A stretch of DNA of 64,000 bases, taken from NCBI RefSeq assembly GCF_007992215.1, contig NZ_BJZV01000001.1, positions 1-64,000 of the forward strand. Direction: 5' to 3'. Shown here in pieces: positions 1-7,188 of this stretch. Source of the stretch: Methylobacterium gnaphalii. Its GTDB lineage: Bacteria > Pseudomonadota > Alphaproteobacteria > Rhizobiales > Beijerinckiaceae. Position 1 is the first letter of the stretch; every line of letters begins with the position of its first letter. The position numbers and the translations under genes were made by a program. The notes below the pieces were generated by a model. The model searched no databases, had not been told where the DNA came from, and was given only the letters and a program-made list of their open reading frames with translations.

Positions 1-389
1 TTTTTTCGGTCATGTGATGGCATCATTTCGGGCGTTGCGTACGCTCGCGTGACGAGTGACGAGACCTTGTTGCGAGATCATCATCCGCAGGGCCGAGGTC
101 GCCGCGGATGCCGGGCGTCTTCTTACCCGTTTCACGGCTAAACTGCCCACCGGACATCATGCGGGAGCGCGTTGTTCGGCCGTGGGCAGCATCGCGTCGA
201 ATGCTAGGCTTGGCTTGTGTCGTCGCCTAGCCGGATGTCGCTGGTGCGCGTGGTGCCCGCCGACAATGGCGAACTCGTGCGACTACGAACAGGCGCAGTC
301 GGTGACAGCCTGCTATACTCGTGACTCGGCTCAAGTTTGCTGCTGTTCGATCAATCCGGCCGAAACACGGCGTGATCTGACTGACGACG
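1..389. other. Intergenic start of window, no gene supported
   Basis: No coding frame here has both a ribosome site and protein-like composition. A short frame from an ATG at 235 to a stop at 324 exists but has no Shine-Dalgarno sequence. A 6-bp inverted repeat (CTAGGC at about 203, GCCTAG at about 225) is too small to interpret. The region lies downstream of the minus-strand hydrolase gene. Confidence 0.5.
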
Positions 390-1112
390 TCAGCTCAAGT
401 CGGGCCGAGCCTGGAGGAAGAAGTCGACGGCTTGGCGCACGACGCCCGGATTGTAGGCGTGCGGCCCGTCATACTCGACATAGGTCACGTCGTAGCCCGC
501 CTCACGCAGCACACGGGAATGCGTGCGGCCGCTGCGGTCGATCGGGATCTGCTCATCCTGCGTACCGTGCGAGATGAAGATGCGCGGCGACCCAGCCTGA
601 GCCTGGACGGACATGAAGCCAGCCGACGATACGATCACGTGGCTGACGATGTCGCCATTGGTGATGCCGATCGACATGGCGTAGCTGCCGCCGTCCGAAT
701 GGCCTGCGAAGGCAAAGCGCGACGGATCGAGCAGGAAGTGCCGGGCGACTACTGCTAGCGTCAGGTCGAGGCGCGCACGATCCGGCCCGTTTCCGGCAAT
801 GACCAGATCCCACGTCGGATGCATCGACTGCGGCGCGAGCAGGAGGAAGCCGCGGGCCTCCGCATGTCCCTGCAACATCGGCAGAATCTTTTCAGCACTA
901 CCGCCGCCGCCATGGAACAGGACGACGATCGGCACCGGCTTGCGCGCATCGATCCCCTCCGGGACGACGAGGACCGCGTCCCGTTCGGTGAAGAGGCCGA
1001 GCTCATGACGGCCCGGAGGAATGGGCTCGGCCGTCGGCAACCTGTGAAGGAAGCCGAGGCGTCCAGCGAGATGAGGATCGAGGGGAGGGGTTTCCGTCGC
1101 AGTGGAGCTCAT
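390..1112 (-). CDS. Alpha/beta hydrolase, phospholipase/carboxylesterase type
   Basis: A 240-residue cytosolic serine hydrolase with no signal peptide. Seen in the sequence: an oxyanion-hole motif VLFHGGGGS near residue 65, the nucleophile elbow GHSDGG near 136, an Asp in THGTQDEQIP near 184, and a C-terminal His in DGPHAYN near 217, which make a complete Ser-Asp-His triad. This fits the predicted-esterase (polyhydroxybutyrate depolymerase-like/phospholipase-carboxylesterase) group; the substrate cannot be read from sequence. The ATG is preceded by AAGGGA at 7-nt spacing. It lies directly downstream of oxc on the same strand, separated by a hairpin terminator, so cotranscription may be only partial. 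A thioesterase role on a CoA ester in the oxalate module is possible but is pure inference. Confidence 0.8.
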   Translation of the reverse strand: MSSTATETPPLDPHLAGRLGFLHRLPTAEPIPPGRHELGLFTERDAVLVVPEGIDARKPVPIVVLFHGGGGSAEKILPMLQGHAEARGFLLLAPQSMHPTWDLVIAGNGPDRARLDLTLAVVARHFLLDPSRFAFAGHSDGGSYAMSIGITNGDIVSHVIVSSAGFMSVQAQAGSPRIFISHGTQDEQIPIDRSGRTHSRVLREAGYDVTYVEYDGPHAYNPGVVRQAVDFFLQARPDLS

Positions 1113-1140
1113 GGCCGTCCCTTGCGCTGGTGAATGAAAT

Positions 1141-1172
1141 GGAAAGGGCCGCAGCGCGTGACGCTGCGGCCC
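1141..1172 (-). terminator. Rho-independent-like terminator of oxc
   Basis: A perfect 11-bp stem (GGGCCGCAGCG at 1146-1156, CGCTGCGGCCC at 1162-1172) closes a 5-nt loop. Read on the minus strand it is followed by TTTCCATTTCATTC. It lies 28 nt after the oxc stop codon. Confidence 0.75.
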
Positions 1173-1199
1173 CGGTTCAGGCGGTGCCGATGCGCCGCC

Positions 1200-2942
1200 T
1201 TAGTTCTTCTTCTTGACCACGCTCTGCGGGTTGAGGCTGCCGATGTTGCCGCTCTCGCTGCCGGCGGCTGGGTCGATCTCGGCGTTGATGAGGGTCGGCT
1301 TGCCCGAATCCATCGCGGCATCGACCGCACGCTTCAGCTCGTCGGGGGTCGTGACGTTCACGCCGACGCCGCCGAAGGCCTCCATCATCTTGTCGTAGCG
1401 CGAGCCTGGCACGAACACCGTGGTACCCGGGTCCCGACCCGTCGGGTCGGTGTCGGTGCCGCGGTAGATGCCATTGTTGTTGAAGATCACGATGCAGACC
1501 GGCAGGTTGTACCGGCAGATCGTCTCGACCTCCATGCCCGAGAAGCCGAAGGCGGAGTCACCCTCGACGGCGAGAACCGGCTTGCCGGTCTCGATGGCGG
1601 CGGCGACAGCGAAGCCCATGCCGATGCCCATCACGCCCCAGGTGCCGACGTCCAGGCGCTTGCGCGGCTGGTACATGTCGATGACGCCGCGGGCGAGATC
1701 GAGGGTATTGGCGCCCTCGTTGACGAGGATGGCGTCCGGACGCTCCTTGATCACGGTGCGCAGGGCGCTGAGGGCCGAGTGGAAGTCCATCGGCGTGGAG
1801 TTCTTGCCGAGCTTCGTCGCCATCTTGGCGATGTTGGCTTCCTTCTTGGACTTCAGCGTCTCGGTCCAGTCGGACGGAGCGCCCTGCCAGGAGGCCTTGC
1901 CGAGGCCGTCAAGCAGCGCCTGCACGCAGGAGCCGATATCGCCGACGATCGGAGCGACGATCTCGACGTTCGAGTCCATCTCACGCGGCTCGATGTCGAT
2001 CTGGATGAACTTGGTCGAGTGGGGCTCACCCCAGGTCTTGCCCTTGCCGTGCGAGAGCAGCCAGTTCAGGCGGGCGCCGATCAGCAGGACAACGTCGGAA
2101 TCCTTAAGCGCCGTGGAGCGGGCGGCACCGGCCGAGAGCGGGTGCGTGTCCGGCAGCAGGCCCTTGGCCATGCTCATCGGCACGTAGGGAATGCCGCTGG
2201 TCTCGACGAACTGACGGATGGTCTCGTCGGCCTGGGCATAGGCAGCACCCTTGCCGAGGACGATGAGTGGTCGCTTGGCGCTCTTGAGGACGTCGAGCGC
2301 GCGGGTGATCGCCGACGGGGCGGGGATCTGGGCGGGAGCGGCGTCGATTACCTTCACCAGCGACTTGGCGCCGGCCTCGGCGTCCATCACCTGGGAGAAG
2401 AGCTTGGCGGGCAGGTCGAGGTAGACGCCGCCCGGACGGCCGGAGACGGCAGCGCGGATGGCGCGGGCGACGCCGATGCCGATATCGGCGGCGTGCAGCA
2501 CGCGGAAGGCGGCCTTGCAGAGGGGCTTGGCGATGGCGAGCTGGTCCATCTCCTCGTAGTCGCCCTGCTGCAGGTCGACGATCTCACGCTCGGAGGAGCC
2601 CGAGATCAGGATCATCGGGAAGCAGTTGGTGGTGGCGTTGGCGAGCGCGGTCAGGCCGTTGAGGAAGCCGGGCGCCGAGACGGTGAGGCAGATGCCGGGC
2701 TTCTTGGTGAGGAAGCCGGCGATGGCGGCGGCGTTGCCGGCATTCTGCTCGTGGCGAAAGGAGACGACACGGATGCCCTCGGCCTGGCACATGCGGCCGA
2801 GATCGGTGATCGGAATGCCGGGGACGCCGTAGATGGTCTCGATGCCATTGAGCTTGAGCGCATCGATGACGAGGTGGAAGCCGTCGGTCAGTTCGGCTTC
2901 GGCGGATGCGGACGTATCGACGAGCTGTGCCACTGCGGACAT
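1200..2942 (-). CDS. oxc: Oxalyl-CoA decarboxylase
   Basis: A thiamine-diphosphate enzyme (EC 4.1.1.8) that converts oxalyl-CoA to formyl-CoA and CO2 in the cytosol, the committed decarboxylation of oxalate degradation. The 580 residues match family size (about 565-585). Seen: the N-terminal PYR domain with the catalytic Glu65 in FRHEQNAG, a central domain, and the C-terminal PP domain with the ThDP motif starting GDSAFGFSG at residue 461 and ending in FNN at 487-489. The start has a strong GGGAGG 7 nt upstream of the ATG. A 19-bp palindrome at 3031-3049 lies about 90 bp upstream and is shared with other genes of the island. Its partner enzyme, frc, is encoded 8 kb away on the same strand. 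A general ThDP decarboxylase is much less likely, given frc and the antiporters nearby. Confidence 0.95.
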   Translation of the reverse strand: MSAVAQLVDTSASAEAELTDGFHLVIDALKLNGIETIYGVPGIPITDLGRMCQAEGIRVVSFRHEQNAGNAAAIAGFLTKKPGICLTVSAPGFLNGLTALANATTNCFPMILISGSSEREIVDLQQGDYEEMDQLAIAKPLCKAAFRVLHAADIGIGVARAIRAAVSGRPGGVYLDLPAKLFSQVMDAEAGAKSLVKVIDAAPAQIPAPSAITRALDVLKSAKRPLIVLGKGAAYAQADETIRQFVETSGIPYVPMSMAKGLLPDTHPLSAGAARSTALKDSDVVLLIGARLNWLLSHGKGKTWGEPHSTKFIQIDIEPREMDSNVEIVAPIVGDIGSCVQALLDGLGKASWQGAPSDWTETLKSKKEANIAKMATKLGKNSTPMDFHSALSALRTVIKERPDAILVNEGANTLDLARGVIDMYQPRKRLDVGTWGVMGIGMGFAVAAAIETGKPVLAVEGDSAFGFSGMEVETICRYNLPVCIVIFNNNGIYRGTDTDPTGRDPGTTVFVPGSRYDKMMEAFGGVGVNVTTPDELKRAVDAAMDSGKPTLINAEIDPAAGSESGNIGSLNPQSVVKKKN

Positions 2943-3030
2943 GTCATTTCCTCCCGAGTGCTTTTATCGGCGTACCGCGCTTGCCGGTTCGAAACGACCG
3001 AATCGACGTCCACGGCTTCTGGCCAGACTG

Positions 3031-3049
3031 TTGGTATACCAGATACCAA
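3031..3049. promoter_or_regulatory. Palindromic operator, oxalate-island site 1 (oxc)
   Basis: TTGGTATACCAGATACCAA is a perfect 7-bp inverted repeat around a 5-bp spacer. It sits 82-107 bp upstream of the oxc start codon. The same layout recurs before the two carriers, the CBS gene and frc. GntR/FadR-family operators commonly carry GT...AC half-sites, and an FCD-type GntR gene lies at 11337, so it is the likely binder (inference). Confidence 0.7.
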
Positions 3050-3060
3050 ATGAGCGTCAA

Positions 3061-3093
3061 CGAAAACGCCGGCGGGACGAGTCCCGCCGGCGT
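3061..3093 (-). terminator. Rho-independent terminator of the first OxlT-like gene
   Basis: A 13-bp perfect stem (ACGCCGGCGGGAC at 3066-3078 with its complement at 3081-3093) is followed, on the minus strand, by TTTTCG. It lies 23 nt after the stop codon at 3116. It insulates the carrier gene from the oxc promoter, which begins just beyond it. Confidence 0.8.
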
Positions 3094-3115
3094 GAAGATC
3101 TAAGGGGCTACGCGA

Positions 3116-4444
3116 TCAGGCGAGTGTGAGGGAGCTGACCTTGCCGTCGGTGGTCTCCGTACCCTGCAGAAGGTAGCGGCGACGCAGCGGCTTCAGGACG
3201 AAGATCGCGAGCGAGGCGGCGATAGCATTCAGGATGATGATCAGCGCGAAGACTGCTGACCATCCGTAAGCCGCCGAAAGCATGCTGGCGAAGGGTACGA
3301 GGAAGGCTGCGGTGCCCTTCGCCGTGTAGAGCAGGCCGGCATTGCTGGCCGCGAACTTCGAGCCAAAGGTGTCGCCGCAGGTCGCCGGGAACAGTGAGTA
3401 AATCTCGCCGAAGACGCCGAAATACACTGCCGTCGCGAACACGAACACATAGGGGTTGGTGCCGAAGTTCAGCATCATGATAATTGCGATCGCCGCCGTG
3501 GCGAAGGCGATGAACATCGTGTTCTCACGACCGATATTGTCCGAGACCCAGCCGAAGAACGGCCGCCCGAAGCCGTCGAAGATGCGGTCCAGCGAGATCG
3601 CAAAGGTCAGTGCCGCCATTTGCAGCCCGAACAGGCTCACCGGAACGTCCGCAACTTTGTAGTCGTGGGCGATTGGCGCGATCTGCGCCGCCGCCATCAG
3701 GCCGCCTGAAGCGACCATGACGAACATCGCGTACATGACCCAGAACACCGGCGTGCGCACTGCCTCCTTGGGCGTACGGTCTACCTTGCTCTGAGGCAGG
3801 CGCAGGCTCTTGCGCTTCACCGGCACTGCAACGGACGGCTTACGCAGCAGAAGCGAGAGCAAAACGACCACGAGGCCCTGGCCGACGCCGAAATACAGAA
3901 AGGCGTCCTGGTAGCCGCTGGTGGCGATCATCTTGGCGATCGGCACGACGGTAATGGCCGCGCCTGCGCCGAAGCCAGCAGCCGTAGCACCAGCGGCGAG
4001 TCCGCGGCGGTCAGGGAACCACTTGAGTGCGTTGCCGACGCAGGTGCCGTAGACCGAGCCCGCGCCGATGCCGCCGCATACCGCCGCGACATACAGAAGG
4101 GCGAGCGAATCAGCGTGTGAGTTGAGGATCCAAGCGAGGCCGATCATCACGCCGCCGAAGAATACGACGACGCGTGGGCCATACTTGTCGACGAACCAGG
4201 TCTCGACCGGAACGAGCCAGGTCTCGGTGGCCACGAAGAGGGTGAAGGCGAACTGGATGGCGGCGCGGCCCCAGTGAAATTTTTGGTCGATTGGATCGAC
4301 GAACAGTGTCCAGCCGTATTGGAGGTTGGCGATCATCGCCATGCAGAGCACGCCGAAGGCGAGCTGCCACCATTTGGCCGATGGTGCATCTTGCGGCGCG
4401 GCTGCGGAGGCAGCGGCTGGGGTCAGCCGGTCCTGGCGTTCCAT
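3116..4444 (-). CDS. oxlT: MFS transporter, oxalate/formate antiporter family (copy 1)
   Basis: A 442-residue, 12-helix inner-membrane carrier of the OxlT type, expected to exchange oxalate for formate and so bring in substrate while removing product. Seen: a hydrophobic first helix with NLQYGWTLFVDP, which is characteristic of OxlT relatives, the loop 2-3 motif WFVDKYGPRVVV, and CVGNALKWFPDRRGLAAG in the middle. The start at 4444 is preferred over a longer frame to 4495 because GGAAGGAA lies 7 nt upstream of it. It has its own terminator (3066-3093) and a palindromic operator at 4508-4526, about 65 bp upstream of the start. A close paralogue follows at 4756. Exact substrate and coupling cannot be proved from sequence; formate/oxalate is inferred from family and neighbours. 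Confidence 0.85.
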   Translation of the reverse strand: MERQDRLTPAAASAAAPQDAPSAKWWQLAFGVLCMAMIANLQYGWTLFVDPIDQKFHWGRAAIQFAFTLFVATETWLVPVETWFVDKYGPRVVVFFGGVMIGLAWILNSHADSLALLYVAAVCGGIGAGSVYGTCVGNALKWFPDRRGLAAGATAAGFGAGAAITVVPIAKMIATSGYQDAFLYFGVGQGLVVVLLSLLLRKPSVAVPVKRKSLRLPQSKVDRTPKEAVRTPVFWVMYAMFVMVASGGLMAAAQIAPIAHDYKVADVPVSLFGLQMAALTFAISLDRIFDGFGRPFFGWVSDNIGRENTMFIAFATAAIAIIMMLNFGTNPYVFVFATAVYFGVFGEIYSLFPATCGDTFGSKFAASNAGLLYTAKGTAAFLVPFASMLSAAYGWSAVFALIIILNAIAASLAIFVLKPLRRRYLLQGTETTDGKVSSLTLA

Positions 4445-4755
4445 CCCGAATTCCTTCCGTTGGGGGTCTTCTCGAACCCTTACCGGCGCCATCATGCACG
4501 AGACGACTAGGTATGCAATATACCAGGATTAAAGTTGTGAGCTGAACGTACTATCCTGCAACTCGATGTGAAGGCATCGCGCCTTATCGCGGTGGATTGC
4601 TTTTCGCTTGAATTTTAGGGGCGGTGGACGCGGATCACGCCGCGGGTTGGGCGGTAGATACGACAACGCGCGCCGAGCGTCTCCGCCACGGCGCGCGTTG
4701 CTGATCTGATTGCGCTGCCGGTCTTGTCGACCGGCAACAGGTCGTCGACGGTAGC
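4445..4755. other. Intergenic region between the two carriers
   Basis: It contains operator site 2 (4508-4526) and a perfect 12-bp stem hairpin, CAACGCGCGCCG at 4664-4675 with its complement at 4689-4700, plus an 8-bp stem at 4716-4736. Neither hairpin is followed by a T-run on the minus strand. They may stabilise or end the upstream carrier mRNA. No coding frame is convincing here. Confidence 0.5.
4508..4526. promoter_or_regulatory. Palindromic operator, oxalate-island site 2 (first carrier)
   Basis: TAGGTATGCAATATACCAG has 5-bp perfect inner half-sites GGTAT/ATACC with a 5-bp spacer, the same geometry as site 1. It lies 64-82 bp upstream of the chosen start of the first OxlT-like gene. Confidence 0.65.
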
Positions 4756-6039
4756 TTAGGCGGTCTGGACCGCCTGCAGCGGAGCCGGCTCCTTGGTGTA
4801 TGAGGCACGCATTGGCTTGAGCACGAACAGCGCCATCAGAGCGGCGAAGATGTTCAGTCCGGCTGCGGCCAGAAACACCGCGTGCCAGCTGCCCGTCATC
4901 GTCGTCAGGACGCTGGTGAAGGGCACGATGAGCGCGGCCGTTCCCTTAGCCGTGTAGAGCAAGCCCGCATTGGTAGCGGCATACTTCGAGCCGAACGTAT
5001 CGCCGCAAGTCGCCGGGAAGAGCGAGTAGATCTCACCCCAGGCGAAGAAGACGAGACCGGTCAGGATCACGAACATGAACGGGTCATTGCCGAACACGCT
5101 CAGGAGGTAGATGCCAACACCTTCGATGGCGAAGGAGAGGAACATCGTGTTCTCGCGACCGATATGGTCGGAGACCCAGCCGAAGAACGGACGGGTGACG
5201 CCGTTGAGGACGCGGTCGATGGTTGCGGCGAAGGTGAGGGCTGGCAGCGTGATGCCCAGCAGGCTCACCGGGGTGTCGATGATGTGGAAGTCCTTGGCAA
5301 TCGGGCCAAGTTGGGCGGTGGCCATCAGGCCGCCGGCCGCCATCATCACGAACATGGCGTACATGATCCAGAAGATGGGCGTGCGCACCATCTCGCCGGG
5401 GGTGAAGTCGCGCTTGCTCTGGCTGACCTTGGCGACTTCCGGGACCTGACCCTTCTTCGGGGCAACGAGGAACAGCGCCAGGAGCATCACGATCGCGCCC
5501 TGGCCGATGCCGAAGTAGAAGAAGGCCGACTCGTAGCCGTAGTTCTTGATCATGGCCTGGATCGGCACGACCGTGAGGGCCGAGCCGGCGCCGAAGCCCA
5601 TCGCTGTGATGCCGGCAGCGAGGCCGCGGCGATCCGGGAACCACTTCAGCGAGTTGCCGACGCAGGTGCCATAGACGGCGCCGGCGCCCGTGCCGCCGAT
5701 CGCAGCAGCGACATAGAGCATGGTGAGCGAGTCGGCGTAGGAGTTCAGCACCCAGCCAATGGCGCAGAGCAGGCCGCCGACGAGCGCGACGATGCGCGGG
5801 CCGTATTTATCGACGAACCAACCCTCGATCGGGACCAGCCAGGTCTCGGTGACGACGAACATCGTGAAGGCCACCTGGATCGCGGCGCGATCCCAGCCGT
5901 GGCGTTCCTGGATCGGATTCACGAAGAAGGTCCAGCCGTACTGCATGTTGGCAATCATGCACATGCAGATGACGCCGAAGATCAGTTGCAGCCATCGGCT
6001 GCTTGGTGGCGAGCTCGCCGTTACAGAAGGGGTAGCCAT
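4756..6039 (-). CDS. oxlT: MFS transporter, oxalate/formate antiporter family (copy 2)
   Basis: A 427-residue paralogue of the carrier at 3116-4444, with the same order of motifs: SRWLQLIFGVICMCMIANMQ in helix 1, WFVDKYGPRIVALVGG, CVGNSLKWFPDRRGLAAG, GWVSDHIGRENTMFLS and FPATCGDTFGSKYAATNAGL. Twelve membrane spans are expected, in the inner membrane. The start at 6039 is chosen because CGGAGA lies about 8 nt upstream; the longer open frame above it lacks membrane character and reads through the promoter. Two copies in tandem could split uptake and formate/oxalate exchange, or work at different concentrations; sequence alone cannot decide. The nearest upstream operator is site 3, 347 bp away in the divergent region shared with the CBS gene. 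Confidence 0.85.
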   Translation of the reverse strand: MATPSVTASSPPSSRWLQLIFGVICMCMIANMQYGWTFFVNPIQERHGWDRAAIQVAFTMFVVTETWLVPIEGWFVDKYGPRIVALVGGLLCAIGWVLNSYADSLTMLYVAAAIGGTGAGAVYGTCVGNSLKWFPDRRGLAAGITAMGFGAGSALTVVPIQAMIKNYGYESAFFYFGIGQGAIVMLLALFLVAPKKGQVPEVAKVSQSKRDFTPGEMVRTPIFWIMYAMFVMMAAGGLMATAQLGPIAKDFHIIDTPVSLLGITLPALTFAATIDRVLNGVTRPFFGWVSDHIGRENTMFLSFAIEGVGIYLLSVFGNDPFMFVILTGLVFFAWGEIYSLFPATCGDTFGSKYAATNAGLLYTAKGTAALIVPFTSVLTTMTGSWHAVFLAAAGLNIFAALMALFVLKPMRASYTKEPAPLQAVQTA

Positions 6040-6458
6040 TGCTTTTCTCCGTAGGCCTTTGGAATTTCTGGCGTTATTGGGCCAATATTTCTGTGTTTTT
6101 TGGCTTCGATCGGTTTCTGTCGTCGAAGTCCTGATAGTGCGTCGGCTCACTCGGTCCCAGCGCAGGCGCCCGGGGCGAGAAGCCGTTTCAAGATGAACTT
6201 GGTGAACTCCTCCTGCATCTTTCGTGATCGTCTTCGCCATATTGCCGAAGAACGAGGGCTTTGGCTCGATCAATCTTTTTGAGCCGAGACGAAACATAGG
6301 AATGCTTCGATCATCGTAGGCGGCTGTATTCTTCCGCTTGCGGCGACCGACTCCGGCACCATAATTCAAAATCCAGAATTGACAACAGGTATGTTGTATA
6401 CCAGTGTGAAAAGCATGGATCGTCCCCCTTGCGAGGCGACGACCAGGGGAGATGCGCC
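6040..6458. other. Divergent promoter region, carrier copy 2 / CBS gene
   Basis: This 419-bp gap between divergent genes is more AT-rich than its surroundings, contains operator site 3 (6386-6404), and is otherwise free of a convincing gene. An open minus-strand frame crosses it but has no protein-like features. Confidence 0.6.
6386..6404. promoter_or_regulatory. Palindromic operator, oxalate-island site 3
   Basis: CAGGTATGTTGTATACCAG has GGTAT and ATACC arms around a 5-bp spacer, as at the other sites. It lies 55 bp upstream of the CBS gene start at 6459 and 347 bp upstream of the second carrier, so it most directly controls the plus-strand CBS/small protein/P-loop operon. Confidence 0.65.
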
Positions 6459-6854
6459 ATGGACCGAGAGACGGGCCAAGCGCGCGACGCTGCTGGCGTA
6501 CCGCGTATTCACATGGACGGGTCGGTCGGAGACGCTGCCAGGCTGCTCGCGCGGTCGGGCACGGGTGTGCTTCTGGTGGTCGACGGCCATGGTCCGGAGG
6601 CGACGGTCGTCGGTCTGTTGACCGAGCGCGACATTTTCCGGGCACTCTCGGCGCGTGGACCCGACGTCTACGGGCACTGTGTCTGGCTCATCACCGAGCA
6701 CGACTTTCCCGCGATCGATGTCACGGCCTCGCCGCGCGACCGGCTGAAGGCCTTCTGCGACAGAAAAGTCGATCATATCGCACTGATGGATGGATTTCGG
6801 GTCAGCGGAGTTCTTAGTATCTGGGATTGTGCTGGCGCCGGCCTGCGCGCATGA
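6459..6854 (+). CDS. CBS-domain protein in oxalate island
   Basis: A 131-residue cytosolic protein made almost entirely of one CBS pair. Residues 15-60 read as the first CBS motif, ending VVGLLTERDIFRALSARG, and the second ends RVSGVLSIWDC. CBS pairs bind adenine nucleotides or related ligands and act as regulatory modules; no catalytic domain is attached. The ATG at 6459 is preceded by AGGGGAG at 8-nt spacing and is chosen over an upstream TTG. It is the first gene after operator site 3 and heads an apparent operon with the next two genes. A sensor of nucleotide or CoA status feeding the neighbouring P-loop protein is possible, but unproven. Confidence 0.75.
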   Translation: MDRETGQARDAAGVPRIHMDGSVGDAARLLARSGTGVLLVVDGHGPEATVVGLLTERDIFRALSARGPDVYGHCVWLITEHDFPAIDVTASPRDRLKAFCDRKVDHIALMDGFRVSGVLSIWDCAGAGLRA

Positions 6855-6894
6855 GCGCCTACCCGATCAATCGAGAAAGCCGAAAGAGCATCCG

Positions 6895-7176
6895 ATGAAG
6901 TATCTGACCGTCGTGGAATGCCCGGTGGTGTTCCCGGCCGAGAACGAATACGGATTTTCGAGCAAGGACATGCTGCCTCGTGCCGGTGTCACCGCCGGCC
7001 TCGAGAGCCGTCACGTGCGGGTCCTGGACAACCGCATCACCGCAGTCTGCATCTGGGACAGCGAGTTCAACGCCAAGCGGTTCTTCGACAAGGACTGGCA
7101 CAAGAAGGCCAATGATGTCTGGGGCAATGCCTACCAGACACGCTTCGAGCCGATCGACGACGCCTCGGCGGCCTGA
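6895..7176 (+). CDS. Small conserved-looking protein, dimeric alpha/beta-barrel-like
   Basis: A 93-residue soluble protein of unknown function. It begins MKYLTVVECPVVFPAENEYG and ends with AVCIWDSEFNAKRFFDKDW then a WGN-YQTRFEPID segment. The pattern of a beta strand with W/IWDS, an aromatic-rich helix (FFDKDWHKKAN) and a final strand resembles YdhR/ABM-like dimeric ferredoxin-fold proteins; this is a fold guess from pattern, not a proven homology. The ATG at 6895 is chosen over an in-frame upstream ATG because the upstream frame overlaps the CBS gene. It lies 40 nt after the CBS gene and 12 nt before the P-loop gene, so all three probably share one transcript. Confidence 0.7.
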   Translation: MKYLTVVECPVVFPAENEYGFSSKDMLPRAGVTAGLESRHVRVLDNRITAVCIWDSEFNAKRFFDKDWHKKANDVWGNAYQTRFEPIDDASAA

Positions 7177-7188
7177 TCCAGCCGGGAT

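Noticed and set aside
1134..3053. Long open plus-strand frame antisense to oxc
   Set aside because: High-GC shadow of the real minus-strand gene; its translation is rich in Arg, His, Gly and Asp without any motif.
4664..4700. 12-bp hairpin as a strong terminator
   Set aside because: Stem is perfect, but no T-run follows on the minus strand; it is kept only in the intergenic note.
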